Assembly: GCA_965247075.1 (NCBI GenBank)
Contig: CBDFGK010000002.1
Location: forward strand, 1,054,001 to 1,118,000
Reading direction: 5' to 3'
Length of the DNA stretch: 64,000 bases
Source: CBDFGK01 sp965247075
Lineage (GTDB): Bacteria > Pseudomonadota > Gammaproteobacteria > Pseudomonadales > Halieaceae
This document shows positions 16,990 to 26,336 of this stretch, in pieces. Under the pieces are notes generated by a model. That model searched no databases. It was given only the letters and a program-made list of their open reading frames with translations, and was not told the DNA's origin. Position 1 is the first letter of the stretch. Each line of letters starts with the position of its first letter. The translations under genes were made by a program, and so were the position numbers.

Positions 16990-19818
16990 TCAACTCTCCC
17001 TGCGAGTAGCAATCCAGCCGCCAGCTATTGGTTGATGATTCTCCGGATGTAGCCAGCGATTGCCAATCTCCTTCAACCTGTTCTCAGCAGCCAACTCGAC
17101 GGCACTGAACCAGCTTTTCGCGTTGGCTTTATCCACCAATATGGATCCAGTGTCCGCCCTTCGCTTTAGCCAGTCATCAAATTCCTTCGGGTTGATGACT
17201 ACTTTGCCCTCATCCTGAACAAGCCACGCGGTGTATTCCTGTCGCTGTCTGGCGCCGGAGTCGTTTTGCCAACGCAGAAAGCTGGTGACCAGTGCGTTAC
17301 CGTTGAAGGCGGTATTGCTGATTACCGCAGAATGCCCCTGGAAGCCATAGGATTTGGCGATCTCCAACAGGTACTGCATCAGAAACGAATCGGTATCCAG
17401 CATGTGCGTGCCAGGACGTGATGCGGCCAGAACGCGATCTTGCGTCACCTCCCAGCGGGTCCGTCGGATGCCCAGCTTCTCGATCAGCTCTTCGGGCAGC
17501 CGGATACGCCAGATAGCATCGGCATGCGTTTTTTCCACTATTTCAATGTTCTCGCATGCAAACATGCCCTCGACGAAAGCGCTTATATGCTCAGAGGTAA
17601 CTACCAATTCGTCGCGTGCCTCGTTCGGGTTAAAGCTGGCTGCGTGTTCAAATAGCTCGCGCTGCTTCGAAACCGCCGATTTAGCCCTGTCCAACGCGTC
17701 ATCAATCCGCTCACTGGTACGATCAATATTAGTGGTAGCCGCTTCTTCCAAGATGTTCTGCACATCTACCATGTCGGCAAACTGACCCAGAATATCGTCG
17801 TGCAGCCTGTCGCTGAATTCGTTGCCGATGGCCGACAGGTCGCTTACCACCTGATCTATACGGTCATACATCAACTGGATGATCTGTTCGTCAGCTGTGC
17901 CCGGTGAACTGACATTGAATGCCACTACCGGTATTTCTTGACCATAGCGATAGAGCCTGCCGATTCGCTGCACCAGCCGCATCGGGTTCCATGGCAGATC
18001 GTAGTTCACCATCACGTGGCAACGTCGTTGCAGGTTAATCCCCTCACCACCAGCCTCAGTGGAAATCAAAAACTGCCCGTCGTCTTCAAATTTGTTGATA
18101 GCCTTACGCCGCTCCGCGTGCTTCATGGAACCATTGATGAGCGCTACCTTGTTTGCGCCAAATTTGTCAGCCAAAAAGCGCTGTATGTAATCCTGGGTCG
18201 TTCGATATTCCGTGAACACGAGCACCTTTTCTGCTGCATTGGTTGCCAGCACTTGCTGCACCAACTGATCCATGAACAACTTTATCTTCAAGTCTTTTTC
18301 AAGAACTTCCTGTGCCTCCACAATCAGCTCGTCCAGCAGTTCGAGCTCGCCCTCAAAAAACTCGGCGGCCTGAGTAACGGTGTTTTCCTCCAGTTCGCCC
18401 GCATAGCGGTCATCAGCATTGTCCAAATCAAATTCCAACATCTCTTCCTGATACTGGTTTTGAATGCGCTCCTTGCGGCGTTTGAGTGCGCCCAGAATAG
18501 CGACTGCACTGGAAGCGGCCAGCTTTCTGTACACGGTCATCACGAAACCAATAGCACGGCCCTTGTTACCTCTTGCGCTGCCAGCGGCGTAGCCCTTGCG
18601 CAAGTACTTTTGAAGGGAAGTATCGAATTTCAACGCTGATTCGTCTACATTTACTCGAATGGCACGGGTAGTCTTGCCCTTGAAGATAAAGTTGCCTTCA
18701 AGGTCAGTGACATCGGCCTTGTTATTGCGGAACACCATATCGGCGAGCACTTGTGGATTGAGCGCAAGAGTTTCGATTTCGTCGCTTCTTTCCGGACGCA
18801 GCAACTGCAGCAGGGCCTGAAACTTGTCCTGCATGCCCTGGTGAGGTGTGGCAGTCAGCAGCACCATCGATTCGGCAACCGGCCGCAGCGCGGCCGCCAA
18901 TTGAAAGCGCTGTGAGGCATCGTACGTCATTCCATACTGGCGCCGGCTGAGGCGATGTGCCTCGTCAAAAATCACCAGATCCCAGGGCTCCGACCTCAGC
19001 AGTGTTTCGAGATGTCTTTCATCCTTGAAGCGATCGATGGATCCGATGACTTGGTCATACATTTTCCAGTGGCGGGCCTCGTTAATCAGAAAGTCTTCAC
19101 CATAGATCTGAAATTCTCCCATACCGAACTTGTGCAACAGTTCTTCCTGCCACTGCTTGGTCAATCCGGCTGGCGTTACCAGCAGAATGCGCCGGATTTG
19201 TCCGCGTTGCTTTAAGGCAGCCAACAGCATGCCGATTTCAATGGTTTTGCCCAAACCGACGTCATCAGCGATTAGCCAGTTGAGGTTCCCCGAGGCAAGA
19301 ATATGGTGCACCAGATGTATCTGGTGAGGCAGCGGGTCGATATCCATGCGAGACAGGGAACCGGTATTTTCATCCCAGGTTTCTATGGCATGCGCCAGCG
19401 CCTTGAGCCGGAAGCGTTCCGCACTGTCTTCCGGGCCGGTATCACCGGTAAGAAAACGGTGTTTGGCGCCCTTGATCCACGTCAGCGTCTCGTAGGGCAG
19501 CCATCGCTGCAAACCCGTAGTGGGGAAGTCTGCCAACACCTGATCACGCTCACCAAGTGTACGCGTTTTGAGTACGATGCCTTCACCCAAGGATTTGACG
19601 CCCTTACGTGCGGGTTTATGCAGCACTTCCATACCCGGCTGGAAACCACCACTCAAACTACAAAGTGGAACTATGCTCTCGTTGGCACCCTGGGTCCAAC
19701 GGACCTTTATATTGGGACCGTCAGCACCCATCATGGAGGCCAGCACCACGCCTCGGTTGCCAGCTGAGTCTTTTACCCAGCAATTAGCTACTGGTAGAAT
19801 TCGCGTGTTCTTATCCAT
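16990..19818 (-). CDS. Operon 2 gene D: RapA/HepA-like SNF2 ATPase
   Basis: A 942-residue SNF2-family ATPase. The N-terminal 115 residues resemble two small beta-barrel (Tudor/KOW-like) repeats, as in RapA. Motif I is ADDVGLGKT (184-192), DEAH is at 285-288, TATP at 322-325, and the C-terminal lobe has QRIGRLYRYGQ. The closest architectures I know are RapA and the DISARM helicase DrmD. However, no DrmA, DrmB, DrmC or methylase is nearby, and the gene is fused into a six-gene overlapping operon, so a housekeeping RapA role is unlikely. It overlaps gene C by 31 bases. Confidence 0.85.
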   Translation of the reverse strand: MDKNTRILPVANCWVKDSAGNRGVVLASMMGADGPNIKVRWTQGANESIVPLCSLSGGFQPGMEVLHKPARKGVKSLGEGIVLKTRTLGERDQVLADFPTTGLQRWLPYETLTWIKGAKHRFLTGDTGPEDSAERFRLKALAHAIETWDENTGSLSRMDIDPLPHQIHLVHHILASGNLNWLIADDVGLGKTIEIGMLLAALKQRGQIRRILLVTPAGLTKQWQEELLHKFGMGEFQIYGEDFLINEARHWKMYDQVIGSIDRFKDERHLETLLRSEPWDLVIFDEAHRLSRRQYGMTYDASQRFQLAAALRPVAESMVLLTATPHQGMQDKFQALLQLLRPERSDEIETLALNPQVLADMVFRNNKADVTDLEGNFIFKGKTTRAIRVNVDESALKFDTSLQKYLRKGYAAGSARGNKGRAIGFVMTVYRKLAASSAVAILGALKRRKERIQNQYQEEMLEFDLDNADDRYAGELEENTVTQAAEFFEGELELLDELIVEAQEVLEKDLKIKLFMDQLVQQVLATNAAEKVLVFTEYRTTQDYIQRFLADKFGANKVALINGSMKHAERRKAINKFEDDGQFLISTEAGGEGINLQRRCHVMVNYDLPWNPMRLVQRIGRLYRYGQEIPVVAFNVSSPGTADEQIIQLMYDRIDQVVSDLSAIGNEFSDRLHDDILGQFADMVDVQNILEEAATTNIDRTSERIDDALDRAKSAVSKQRELFEHAASFNPNEARDELVVTSEHISAFVEGMFACENIEIVEKTHADAIWRIRLPEELIEKLGIRRTRWEVTQDRVLAASRPGTHMLDTDSFLMQYLLEIAKSYGFQGHSAVISNTAFNGNALVTSFLRWQNDSGARQRQEYTAWLVQDEGKVVINPKEFDDWLKRRADTGSILVDKANAKSWFSAVELAAENRLKEIGNRWLHPENHQPIAGGWIATRRES

Positions 19819-21515
19819 TCTGGAATCACTTTCTGTACCTTGCTTCGAGACTGATTTACTGGAACCAAGTCCAGTTCTGGATTGTCATCTGGCGGATTGT
19901 CGGTAGACTTCTCGGTGCTATTCTCCACTCCCAGAGGCTCAGCAACGGTAGCAGCGCGGCTAACTCTAGCGTCTGCGGGAATCTGGACACCATTCCCAAA
20001 CTCGCCGTTGCGAGGCTGATAGCACCTGTATACGTCCACGCCCATTTCCATCAGCTTGTTGCACTCATCAGATCCGGGTTGTGTCAATTCTGGCGCACTC
20101 AACCCATCACGAACTACCGCTACATCAAAACTTGCCGCCTCCTCGACGGGCAGGTTCGGGAAGTCTCCATTGAATCGATAGTAGCGCAGGTAGAATACAA
20201 ATGCCGGATAACGGCCTCGCAGGATATCGCTGGCGTACCAGCACTCGAATTCTGTATCCAGTAACTCCAGTAATTCGTCAAGGTCCGGCAGGTTATAGAA
20301 ACAACGAATCATCTCGATTACCTGAATCCAACTGATGTTGGAGTAGCGCGCGATTGCATTTCGTGTCTGATCTACGTTCCAGGGGAAAAAAGCCCAGAAC
20401 CGCTCACAGTCCTTCCAGTAACGCCGGATATCCGCAGCCAACGCCAGCTCTGCCGGAGACAAGCCAAGCTTTACTTCCCTCTCTATGGTGCGCCTGCACC
20501 GCGCCCAACCGTTCTCTACGAACAGATTGGAGAGCATTTCCAGCTCTTGTTTGTCCCAATCCCACTCAACCAGGCACTCAGCGGCGATCTGGCGCGCGCG
20601 TTGCTCACGGCCGATCCTGACTACCGCAGCCAGTTCGTTGATGTCTTCTTCGAGGTCAACTTCTTCAGGCTCTTCCTGCCAGAAATCAAACAGCGATTCG
20701 TCGAACTCGTTCTCGTCACCGCCTTGCATTACGAATGAAACGTCAGTTTCTTCTGCCGGAAAGCTTCCGCTCAGAACCGACTCTTCTGAAAGCTCCGATT
20801 CAGCGTCACGAAGTGCCAGTCCGGCATCAGTATCCAGAAGATCATCGAGCGCATCAGGATCAAGTGCTGGAGAATCCTCACTGGATTCTGCTGCAAAGGA
20901 GCTGATTTCAGATGCGGCCATTGACTCCTGCAATGCGGCATCCACCGCTTCTTCAAGCTTCGGCTCATCAGAACCTTCAAGCCTTGCCTCTTTCTCCGAA
21001 GTCTCATGCCGCGTAAAGTCACGGTGCAGTCTGGTTACCCTGGTACCACCGAAAGCGCCTGCCCTGGCCTCTTTCTGATCTTTGCTCAGTTCCAGCCGCG
21101 TTGCGAGTGGGGGAGAAGCTGCTCTATCGCCTCCGTCTTCCAGACGATAGTCATCCTCTTCATACTCTGCACTGACAGTATCCAGATAGACTTTATCTTG
21201 CTCAAATTCACTTGGGGGGACGGTTTCTGTCGAGATAATCTCAAGCGTATCCAGTTTCAACAGGGCGGCTTTTTCGAGGTATCGCTCACCGGCACGTTTT
21301 GACCCAACTGCAAGATGCAACTCACCATAGGTCTGCAAGACAGAGTAATCTTCGGGATACTCCAATAAGGCTCTTGCCAGTACATCCAACGCGCCATCAG
21401 TATCATCTATGGACTGCAAGTGCGCAGCATCCAGGATATACGCCCTGGCAGATGTTCCTGATTGACTGGTGGATATCATCTGGCGGTGTAACTCACGAGT
21501 CCATATCAGCGGCAA
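19788..21515 (-). CDS. Operon 2 gene C: TPR-like acidic protein
   Basis: A 575-residue protein of unknown family. Residues 24-90 look like tetratricopeptide repeats (DTDGALDVLARALLEYPED, then YGELHLAVG and AGERYLEKAALL). Residues about 120-310 are strongly acidic and Ser/Glu-rich, probably disordered. The C-terminal half is Trp/Tyr-rich and folded-looking (RYSNISWIQVIEMIRCFYN). It may scaffold the helicase. It overlaps gene B by 23 bases and gene D by 31. A later start at 21479 is possible. Confidence 0.7.
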   Translation of the reverse strand: MPLIWTRELHRQMISTSQSGTSARAYILDAAHLQSIDDTDGALDVLARALLEYPEDYSVLQTYGELHLAVGSKRAGERYLEKAALLKLDTLEIISTETVPPSEFEQDKVYLDTVSAEYEEDDYRLEDGGDRAASPPLATRLELSKDQKEARAGAFGGTRVTRLHRDFTRHETSEKEARLEGSDEPKLEEAVDAALQESMAASEISSFAAESSEDSPALDPDALDDLLDTDAGLALRDAESELSEESVLSGSFPAEETDVSFVMQGGDENEFDESLFDFWQEEPEEVDLEEDINELAAVVRIGREQRARQIAAECLVEWDWDKQELEMLSNLFVENGWARCRRTIEREVKLGLSPAELALAADIRRYWKDCERFWAFFPWNVDQTRNAIARYSNISWIQVIEMIRCFYNLPDLDELLELLDTEFECWYASDILRGRYPAFVFYLRYYRFNGDFPNLPVEEAASFDVAVVRDGLSAPELTQPGSDECNKLMEMGVDVYRCYQPRNGEFGNGVQIPADARVSRAATVAEPLGVENSTEKSTDNPPDDNPELDLVPVNQSRSKVQKVIPEWIRTREFYQ

Positions 21516-22183
21516 GCTGCTTCATAAAAGGTACCAGTTCTTCTTCGCTCATCGTTTCCAGCAATGAAAGGGGAAATATATAGCCGAGTTGCCTGGAGAA
21601 CTCCCTGATAAAATGCTCGCTTCTACCCGCTACAGTCACCAGAAATGCTTCCACCGCCGGGCGGTAGTTTGCTATTGCACGACCAAAAATTGCTTCGTAA
21701 ACATCCTGAAATCCTGGCAGGGCAAATAGTTGGTTAGTGAGGGCATCGTCATCCCCCTCGCGGGTCAGCTCCGCCACCCACCACAGCTTAGCATATGTCT
21801 GTCGCACGCGGTCACCCGTAAATCGCGCTGGACTACGGGTGGATTCTGCTCCGGATGGTCTCCATCTCCACGCAACAAAGTCCGGTGCATGAATAATCCC
21901 CAGCCAGTGCCATATTTTTTTGTCAGCAGCTTGCTGGCGAGAAAGCGGAAGCGCCTGGCGCAGCTCAACGACCATGGCGGCATCCATAGCGGTATCGAAC
22001 TGAGCGAAACTTGACTGTGTGTGCCAGTACGGCGTCGAACTGCTGTATATCAAATTCAACAGCCGTCGGTTCGATGTCGCCCGCCGCCACTACCGGCTCA
22101 AGCGCAGATGGCTGATCCGATGCCAGAAAGGCTTGATCCAGTGTCGAATTCGCCACGTCTTTCAATCGCATGATGTCAGGCAT
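21493..22183 (-). pseudogene. Operon 2 gene B: unrecognised protein, frameshifted (DUF6339-like?)
   Basis: The ATG at 22183 overlaps gene A by 8 bases and reads MPDIMRLKDVANSTLDQAFL up to DAVLAHT. Sense is then lost, and the neighbouring frame continues SSFAQFDTAMDAAM to the end at 21493. The break is in a CACACA stretch near 22017. Joined, it is about 230 residues. KKIWHWLGIIHAPDFVAWRW, followed by KLWWVAELT, reminds me of DUF6339 proteins, but I cannot confirm this. The second frame alone could make about 170 residues. Confidence 0.45.
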
Positions 22184-22820
22184 TGGCCACCTCCGCTTCC
22201 ACCGAATCAGCCAGATACTGACTTGAGTGGCACAGGTTTAGATGACGCTGCACGGCCGCTGTAACCTTGTTCAATACACCACCAATCTGCGCATTGTCAG
22301 CCCAATTATCGAGCCAACTCTCTGCAACTACTTCCTCTGTTGCACGTGGCTCAAGCCTCGCGAGGGTCACAAGCAGCTTTCTCTGCCAATCCGGAACTTC
22401 TTCCAAAGGTGTACCGGCGTTCGAAGCCAGCACAAATACTGCCATCTCACCAATTACGCCCTGCAATATTGAATGAATCAAGGTGTCCCTCACACGAGCC
22501 GCTTTGCCGGTTTTGCCTTCAACTTCCAGTGTCTGGCGCAACTTGGGGACACCCTCATTCAGCAGTAGTTCGGGGGATTCAGCATCCGAAAGATCCAGGT
22601 ACCAGACGCAGTCTTTTCTCTGAGCCAGTTCGGGCCGGGTCGATTCCTCAAAAACCAGCCATCGGCTGTTGAGTGCACCGCCGGGCATGGGTGGTATCGT
22701 ATCCGTGTATATCTTCCAGCCGGGTGCATCGGCGATGCGTTGGTGTGCTTCACTTGCAAAACCATTGACTGTGCCGATGTTCACGCCCACTACCGCGAAA
22801 CACTCCAGATCGGTGGTTCT
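22176..22820 (-). pseudogene. Operon 2 gene A: unrecognised protein, 5' end removed by IS630
   Basis: The visible reading frame ends at 22176. Read upstream, it continues past the first ATG-like starts as TTDLECFAVVGVNIGTVNGF straight into the IS630 terminus at 22822. The protein therefore originally began further upstream and is now truncated. At least 204 residues remain. No family is recognised. Since it is the first gene, the insertion also removed the native promoter of operon 2. Confidence 0.6.
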
Positions 22821-22821
22821 A

Positions 22822-23977
22822 GTGTAGGTCGCTATAAATAGTGTAACATGTAGCCTCTTCCCCTATATAGAGAGATTGTCGTGCGTGTTGCAGTAGAAAT
22901 TGTTTTGTCTGATGACGAAGTTGTGGATTTGAGTAAGTTCTCTAAATCGCGTTCTGTGTCGGTCCGATTGGCGGAGCGTTCACGAATTGTTCTTCTGGCC
23001 GGCAAGGGCATGACCAATGAAGAGATCGGTTTTGAACTGGGCATTACGAGACAGAAAGCCGGCCGCTGGCGAGAACGTTATGCGGAGAGTGGAGTTGAAG
23101 GCATCCGCCGGGATGCGTATCGGCCGGGGCGCAAACCGAAAATCAGTTCACGTAAGGTTGCACAGGTGATCAGACTCACGACGCAAGAGAAACCGAAAAC
23201 CGCTACGCATTGGAGCCAACGCCTGATGGCAGAGAAGGCGGGTATCAGCATGTCCTCGGTGGGCCGGATATGGAAAAGCCATGGTTTGAAACCGCACCGG
23301 ATAAGTACATTCAAGGTATCGAACGATAAAGAGTTTGCCGAGAAACTGGAGGCAATCGTCGGCCTTTACATATCACCGCCGGATAACGCCATTGTTTTCA
23401 GTTGTGATGAAAAGAGCCAGATACAAGCGCTGGATAGAACACAGCCGGGCTTACCGATGAAAAAAGGCAGGGCCGCGACAATGACACATGACTATAAACG
23501 TAATGGCACCACGACCTTGTTTGCTGCATTGAATACCTTGACCGGGGAAGTGCTGGGCACCTGCGCCGAGCGGCATCGCCATCAGGAATGGTTGTCATTT
23601 CTCCGCCAGATCAATAAGTCGACGCCCAAAGATAAAGAGATTCATATTATCTGTGACAATTACGCGACGCATAAGCACCCGAAGGTAATAAAGCTGGCTG
23701 AAATATCACAAGCGATTCCATGTGCACTTCACGCCGACCAGCGCATCGTGGTTAAACATGGTGGAACGGTTTTTTCGGGAGCTAACTGAAAAGCAATTGA
23801 AACGAGGTGTCTTTAGCAGTGTGGAAGAGCTTAAGCAAACAGTCATGGCGTTCATTGAGACTCATAACCAAGCGCCGGCGCCTTATATCTGGACCAAATC
23901 TGCGAGTGACATTCTGGAGAAAGTAAAGCGTGGCAGAGAGAAACTTAATAAGTTACAAACTGTTTGACGACCTACAC
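22822..23977 (+). mobile_element. IS630-family element, type A, copy 1
   Basis: A 1156-bp element whose ends share GTGTAGGTCG in inverted orientation. It is flanked by TA (22820-21 and 23978-79) within CTAG, as expected for IS630. It differs from copy 2 at 29703 by only a few bases (for example TTGCAGTAG versus TTGCCGTAG near the start), so the copies are recent. It sits across the 5' end of operon 2. Confidence 0.9.
22881..23967 (+). CDS. IS630-type transposase in two frames
   Basis: The first frame (22881-23789) has a helix-turn-helix (GMTNEEIGFELGITRQKAGR) and DDE motifs SCDEKSQ and HIICDNYATHKHP. It then drifts out at AAGGTAATAAAGCTGG (near 23690). The next frame resumes WLKYHKRFHVHFTPTSASW and MVERFFRELTEKQ with the last catalytic acid, ending at 23967. 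A +1 shift after AAG would yield about 360 residues. Both copies carry the identical shift, so it may be programmed or may simply predate the duplication. Confidence 0.8.
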
Positions 23978-24085
23978 TAGGTGTCCTTTATCCCTTGCTC
24001 TGGCGGCACCGACAATTCCCGGTAACAACCACGGACGGCCCCTGTCTCCCGATATCGCAACGCCAAGGAACGCCGTATTAAAGGT

Positions 24086-24180
24086 GGCATTTTTTGTGTA
24101 GTGTAGTTTTGGGGTAAAGTGGCGAAGCCATCCCAAAAGGGAGCGAAGCAAAAAATGTCCCTATGACCGATTTGTTAGTG
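24086..24180 (-). other. Possible partial attC site after the PH-domain cassette
   Basis: Read on the minus strand, CACTAAC (24180-24174) matches the core of the attC at 26267 and is followed by AAATCGGTCATAGGGACATT. A partner arm, CAAAAAATGCC, lies near 24096-24086, with a further hairpin (TTTTGGG/CCCAAAA) between. The expected second core, GTTAG, is missing, so the site would be truncated at its far end. It is where a cassette's own attC should be, just past the gene's stop. Confidence 0.35.
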
Positions 24181-24569
24181 CTTTATGCGACTTCTGACGC
24201 TGTATTATTTTATGAAGTAGCACTGCCACCCTCCTGAACCTTAAAGAACATTTTGCGGAACTCTAGAGGGCTTGAAATGCCGGGGATTGGAGCTACGGGA
24301 TTACCTGCACCAGACACTATAATGCTACCAAAGTTGAAGATGCGGCCGCGAATGCCTTGATCTATTTGGATGCTTTCAATCTTAGAGATGTTTATTTCAA
24401 CAGTATTTCGGCGAATGAAACCAAACTTAGCAATTACTCGCTTATTAGTGATGGCAAGTTCCGTGGTGTAATACGTGATTGTAGCCGATACCCCAAACAA
24501 AAGGCCAATACCACCGATCCACCAAGGCCACGAAGTCCATACCATCACCAGAAGTCCAATTAGTCCTAG

Positions 24570-26135
24570 GAGTCTGTCGGATTTAGCGACAGCATTAATG
24601 ATAGAATAAGCCCATCGTACCAAGAAGAGATCGAGGCTACCATGTCAGCCAAATTCCAGCCGATCAATCGAGATACTCCGTACCTGCTACCGCCCTCCTT
24701 GCAGGACTGGTTGCCGGAGAAACACCTGGCACGCTTTGTAGTGGATATTGTGGATCAACTCGACTTGAGTGAACTGGTAACTCGCTATGGTGGCGGTGGG
24801 AAACAGCCCTATCACCCCGCTGTGTTAGTAGCGCTGTTGTTCTACGGTTACGCGACCGGGATATTCTCCAGTCGCAAGCTGGAGCAGGCGACCCACGACT
24901 CGGTTGCCTTTCGTTATATCACCGCAGACGCGCACCCGGACCATGACACGATCGCCACCTTTCGCAAGCGTTTTCTGCCGGAGCTGGAAGGTTTGTTTGT
25001 ACAGATATTGGTGGTCGCCAAGGTGATGGGCGTGTTCAAGCTGGGCAAGGTCAGCCTGGACGGAACCAAGATCAAGGCCAACGCCAGCAAGCACAAGGCG
25101 ATGAGCTGGGGCTATGCGAACAAACTGGAAGAGCAACTTCGCCGAGAGGTACAGGAACTGCTCAGGCGGGCGGAACAGGCCGATACTGAAGATAAGCCGC
25201 CGATCGACATTCCTGATGAACTGGCGCGCCGGGAAGATCGGCTGGCGGCCATCAAGCAAGCCAAGGAAGAGATTGAGCGACGTGCGCAAGAACGCTTTGA
25301 GGCCGAGCAGGCTGAGTATGAGGCAAAGCTCAAGTGTCGCAAGGACAAGGAAGCCGAGACTGGCAAGCAAGCCAGAGGGCGTGAGCCAAAGCCACCTGAG
25401 CCTGGGCCACGGGATAAGGATCAGGTTAATTTTACCGATGGAGAATCACGCATCATGCCGTCTTCGGAGGGATTTGTGCAGGGCTACAACGCACAGGCTG
25501 CCGTTGATATCGAATCATACCTGATTGTGGAAAATCACATCACACAGCAGCCGAATGACAAGCAGGAGATTGAGCCGACCCTGAACGGATTGGCGGATGC
25601 GGAAGCGCAGTTGGGCAAGGCGGAGGCCTTATTGGCGGATGCGGGTTACTTCAGCGCTGATAACGTAGGTCGCTGTGAAGACGCGGAGATCATACCCTAT
25701 ATCTCGGATCATCGGGAGCGACACAACCTTCCCTGGGATGAACGATTCAGGACACCTCCCCCATGCCCACCGGATGCCGATGCCGTGACAGCGATGGCAT
25801 ATCGATTGCGAACCGCTGAGGGTAAGGCAATCTATGCCAAACGAAAATCCACGGTGGAAACGGTATTTGGAATAGTTAAAGAGGTGATGGGGTTTCGGCG
25901 GTTTCACCTTCGCGGGCGGGATGCGGCGCAAGGTGAATGGAATTTGGTGTGCATGGCGTGGAATCTGAAGCGCATGTACGCCCTGGGAGGCTGAGAGCAT
26001 GAACAAGGGAAGCCTTATCCCGAGCAATGGTGCCCAATTTTGCACCTTGGGAGGCAGTTCAAACAAAAAATTGGAATGGGTACTTGAGTGGGCGCAATGT
26101 ACTCCTGCTTCGCTCGGGTCAACCCCGACAGACTC
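24570..26135 (+). mobile_element. IS1182-family element, copy 1
   Basis: The ends are GAGTCTGTCGG (24570-24580) and its complement (26125-26135), flanked by CTAG on both sides (24566-24569 and 26136-26139). Deleting the element plus one CTAG restores the interrupted PH-domain frame, which shows that CTAG is the 4-bp target duplication. A second copy begins at 63657. Length 1566 bp. Confidence 0.9.
24642..25994 (+). CDS. IS1182-family transposase
   Basis: A 450-residue, uninterrupted transposase. The N-terminal domain (YLLPPSLQDWLPEKHLARFV) is typical of IS1182/IS1380-like proteins. DDE-type motifs include VSLDGTKIKANAS, a central charged coiled-coil insertion (about residues 160-250), LLADAGYFS and KSTVETVFGIVKEVMGFRRF. 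The frame is intact, so the element may be active, consistent with the second copy. Confidence 0.9.
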   Translation: MSAKFQPINRDTPYLLPPSLQDWLPEKHLARFVVDIVDQLDLSELVTRYGGGGKQPYHPAVLVALLFYGYATGIFSSRKLEQATHDSVAFRYITADAHPDHDTIATFRKRFLPELEGLFVQILVVAKVMGVFKLGKVSLDGTKIKANASKHKAMSWGYANKLEEQLRREVQELLRRAEQADTEDKPPIDIPDELARREDRLAAIKQAKEEIERRAQERFEAEQAEYEAKLKCRKDKEAETGKQARGREPKPPEPGPRDKDQVNFTDGESRIMPSSEGFVQGYNAQAAVDIESYLIVENHITQQPNDKQEIEPTLNGLADAEAQLGKAEALLADAGYFSADNVGRCEDAEIIPYISDHRERHNLPWDERFRTPPPCPPDADAVTAMAYRLRTAEGKAIYAKRKSTVETVFGIVKEVMGFRRFHLRGRDAAQGEWNLVCMAWNLKRMYALGG

Positions 26136-26266
26136 CTAGTAAAATCTTTGGAAGTAATGACCAGAGGCTGATCTTTCCTTCGTACTGCACTTTCTCATCT
26201 TCGGTGAGATTTAATTCAACATACGATCCCATTTGGTTTTCTCCGTTGTCGTAGATTCTGATTAAG

Positions 26267-26324
26267 CACTAACGGCGCAAATCAGCCGCCGAGGAAGCAG
26301 TCGGCTGAATTTCCTTTGTTAGGT
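26267..26324 (-). other. Integron attC recombination site
   Basis: Read on the minus strand, the 58-bp site starts ACCTAAC (fits RYYYAAC) and ends GTTAGTG (GTTRRRY with one deviation). The arms AAATTCAGCCG and CGGCTGATTT pair with one unpaired T in the first arm, the extrahelical base that orients attC sites. A 13-base central loop separates them. The PH-domain gene starts 35 bases after it, and the kinase fragment ends 12 bases before it, exactly as in cassette arrays. No integrase is in the window. Confidence 0.65.
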
Positions 26325-26336
26325 TTTTATTATAAC

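Larger units (their letters stand above)
24210..26232 (-). pseudogene. Bacterial PH-domain (bPH2) membrane protein, split by IS1182
   Basis: The 5' piece (26232-26136) starts at ATG 26232 with GGAG upstream and encodes MGSYVELNLTEDEKVQYEGK to PKILL. The 3' piece (24569-24210) encodes LIGLLVMVW, a second hydrophobic stretch, then TTELAITNKRVIAKFGFI to SGAGNPVAPIPGIS. Removing IS1182 and one CTAG copy rejoins them in frame as PKILLGLIGLLVMVW. The result is a protein of about 150 residues typical of PH-domain proteins: short N-terminus, two transmembrane helices, PH domain. It lies directly after an attC site, so it was probably an integron cassette. Confidence 0.8.

Noticed and set aside
17938..18639. 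Plus-strand 233-codon open frame
   Set aside because: Antisense shadow of the RapA-like ATPase, whose motifs are intact on the other strand.
16296..22820. DISARM, Zorya or BREX assignment for operon 2
   Set aside because: The SNF2 ATPase alone resembles DrmD or RapA. No MotA/MotB-like, PglZ, methylase or DrmA/B genes are present in the operon.
24825..25370. Minus-strand open frame in IS1182
   Set aside because: Leu/Ser-rich antisense of the charged coiled-coil part of the transposase.
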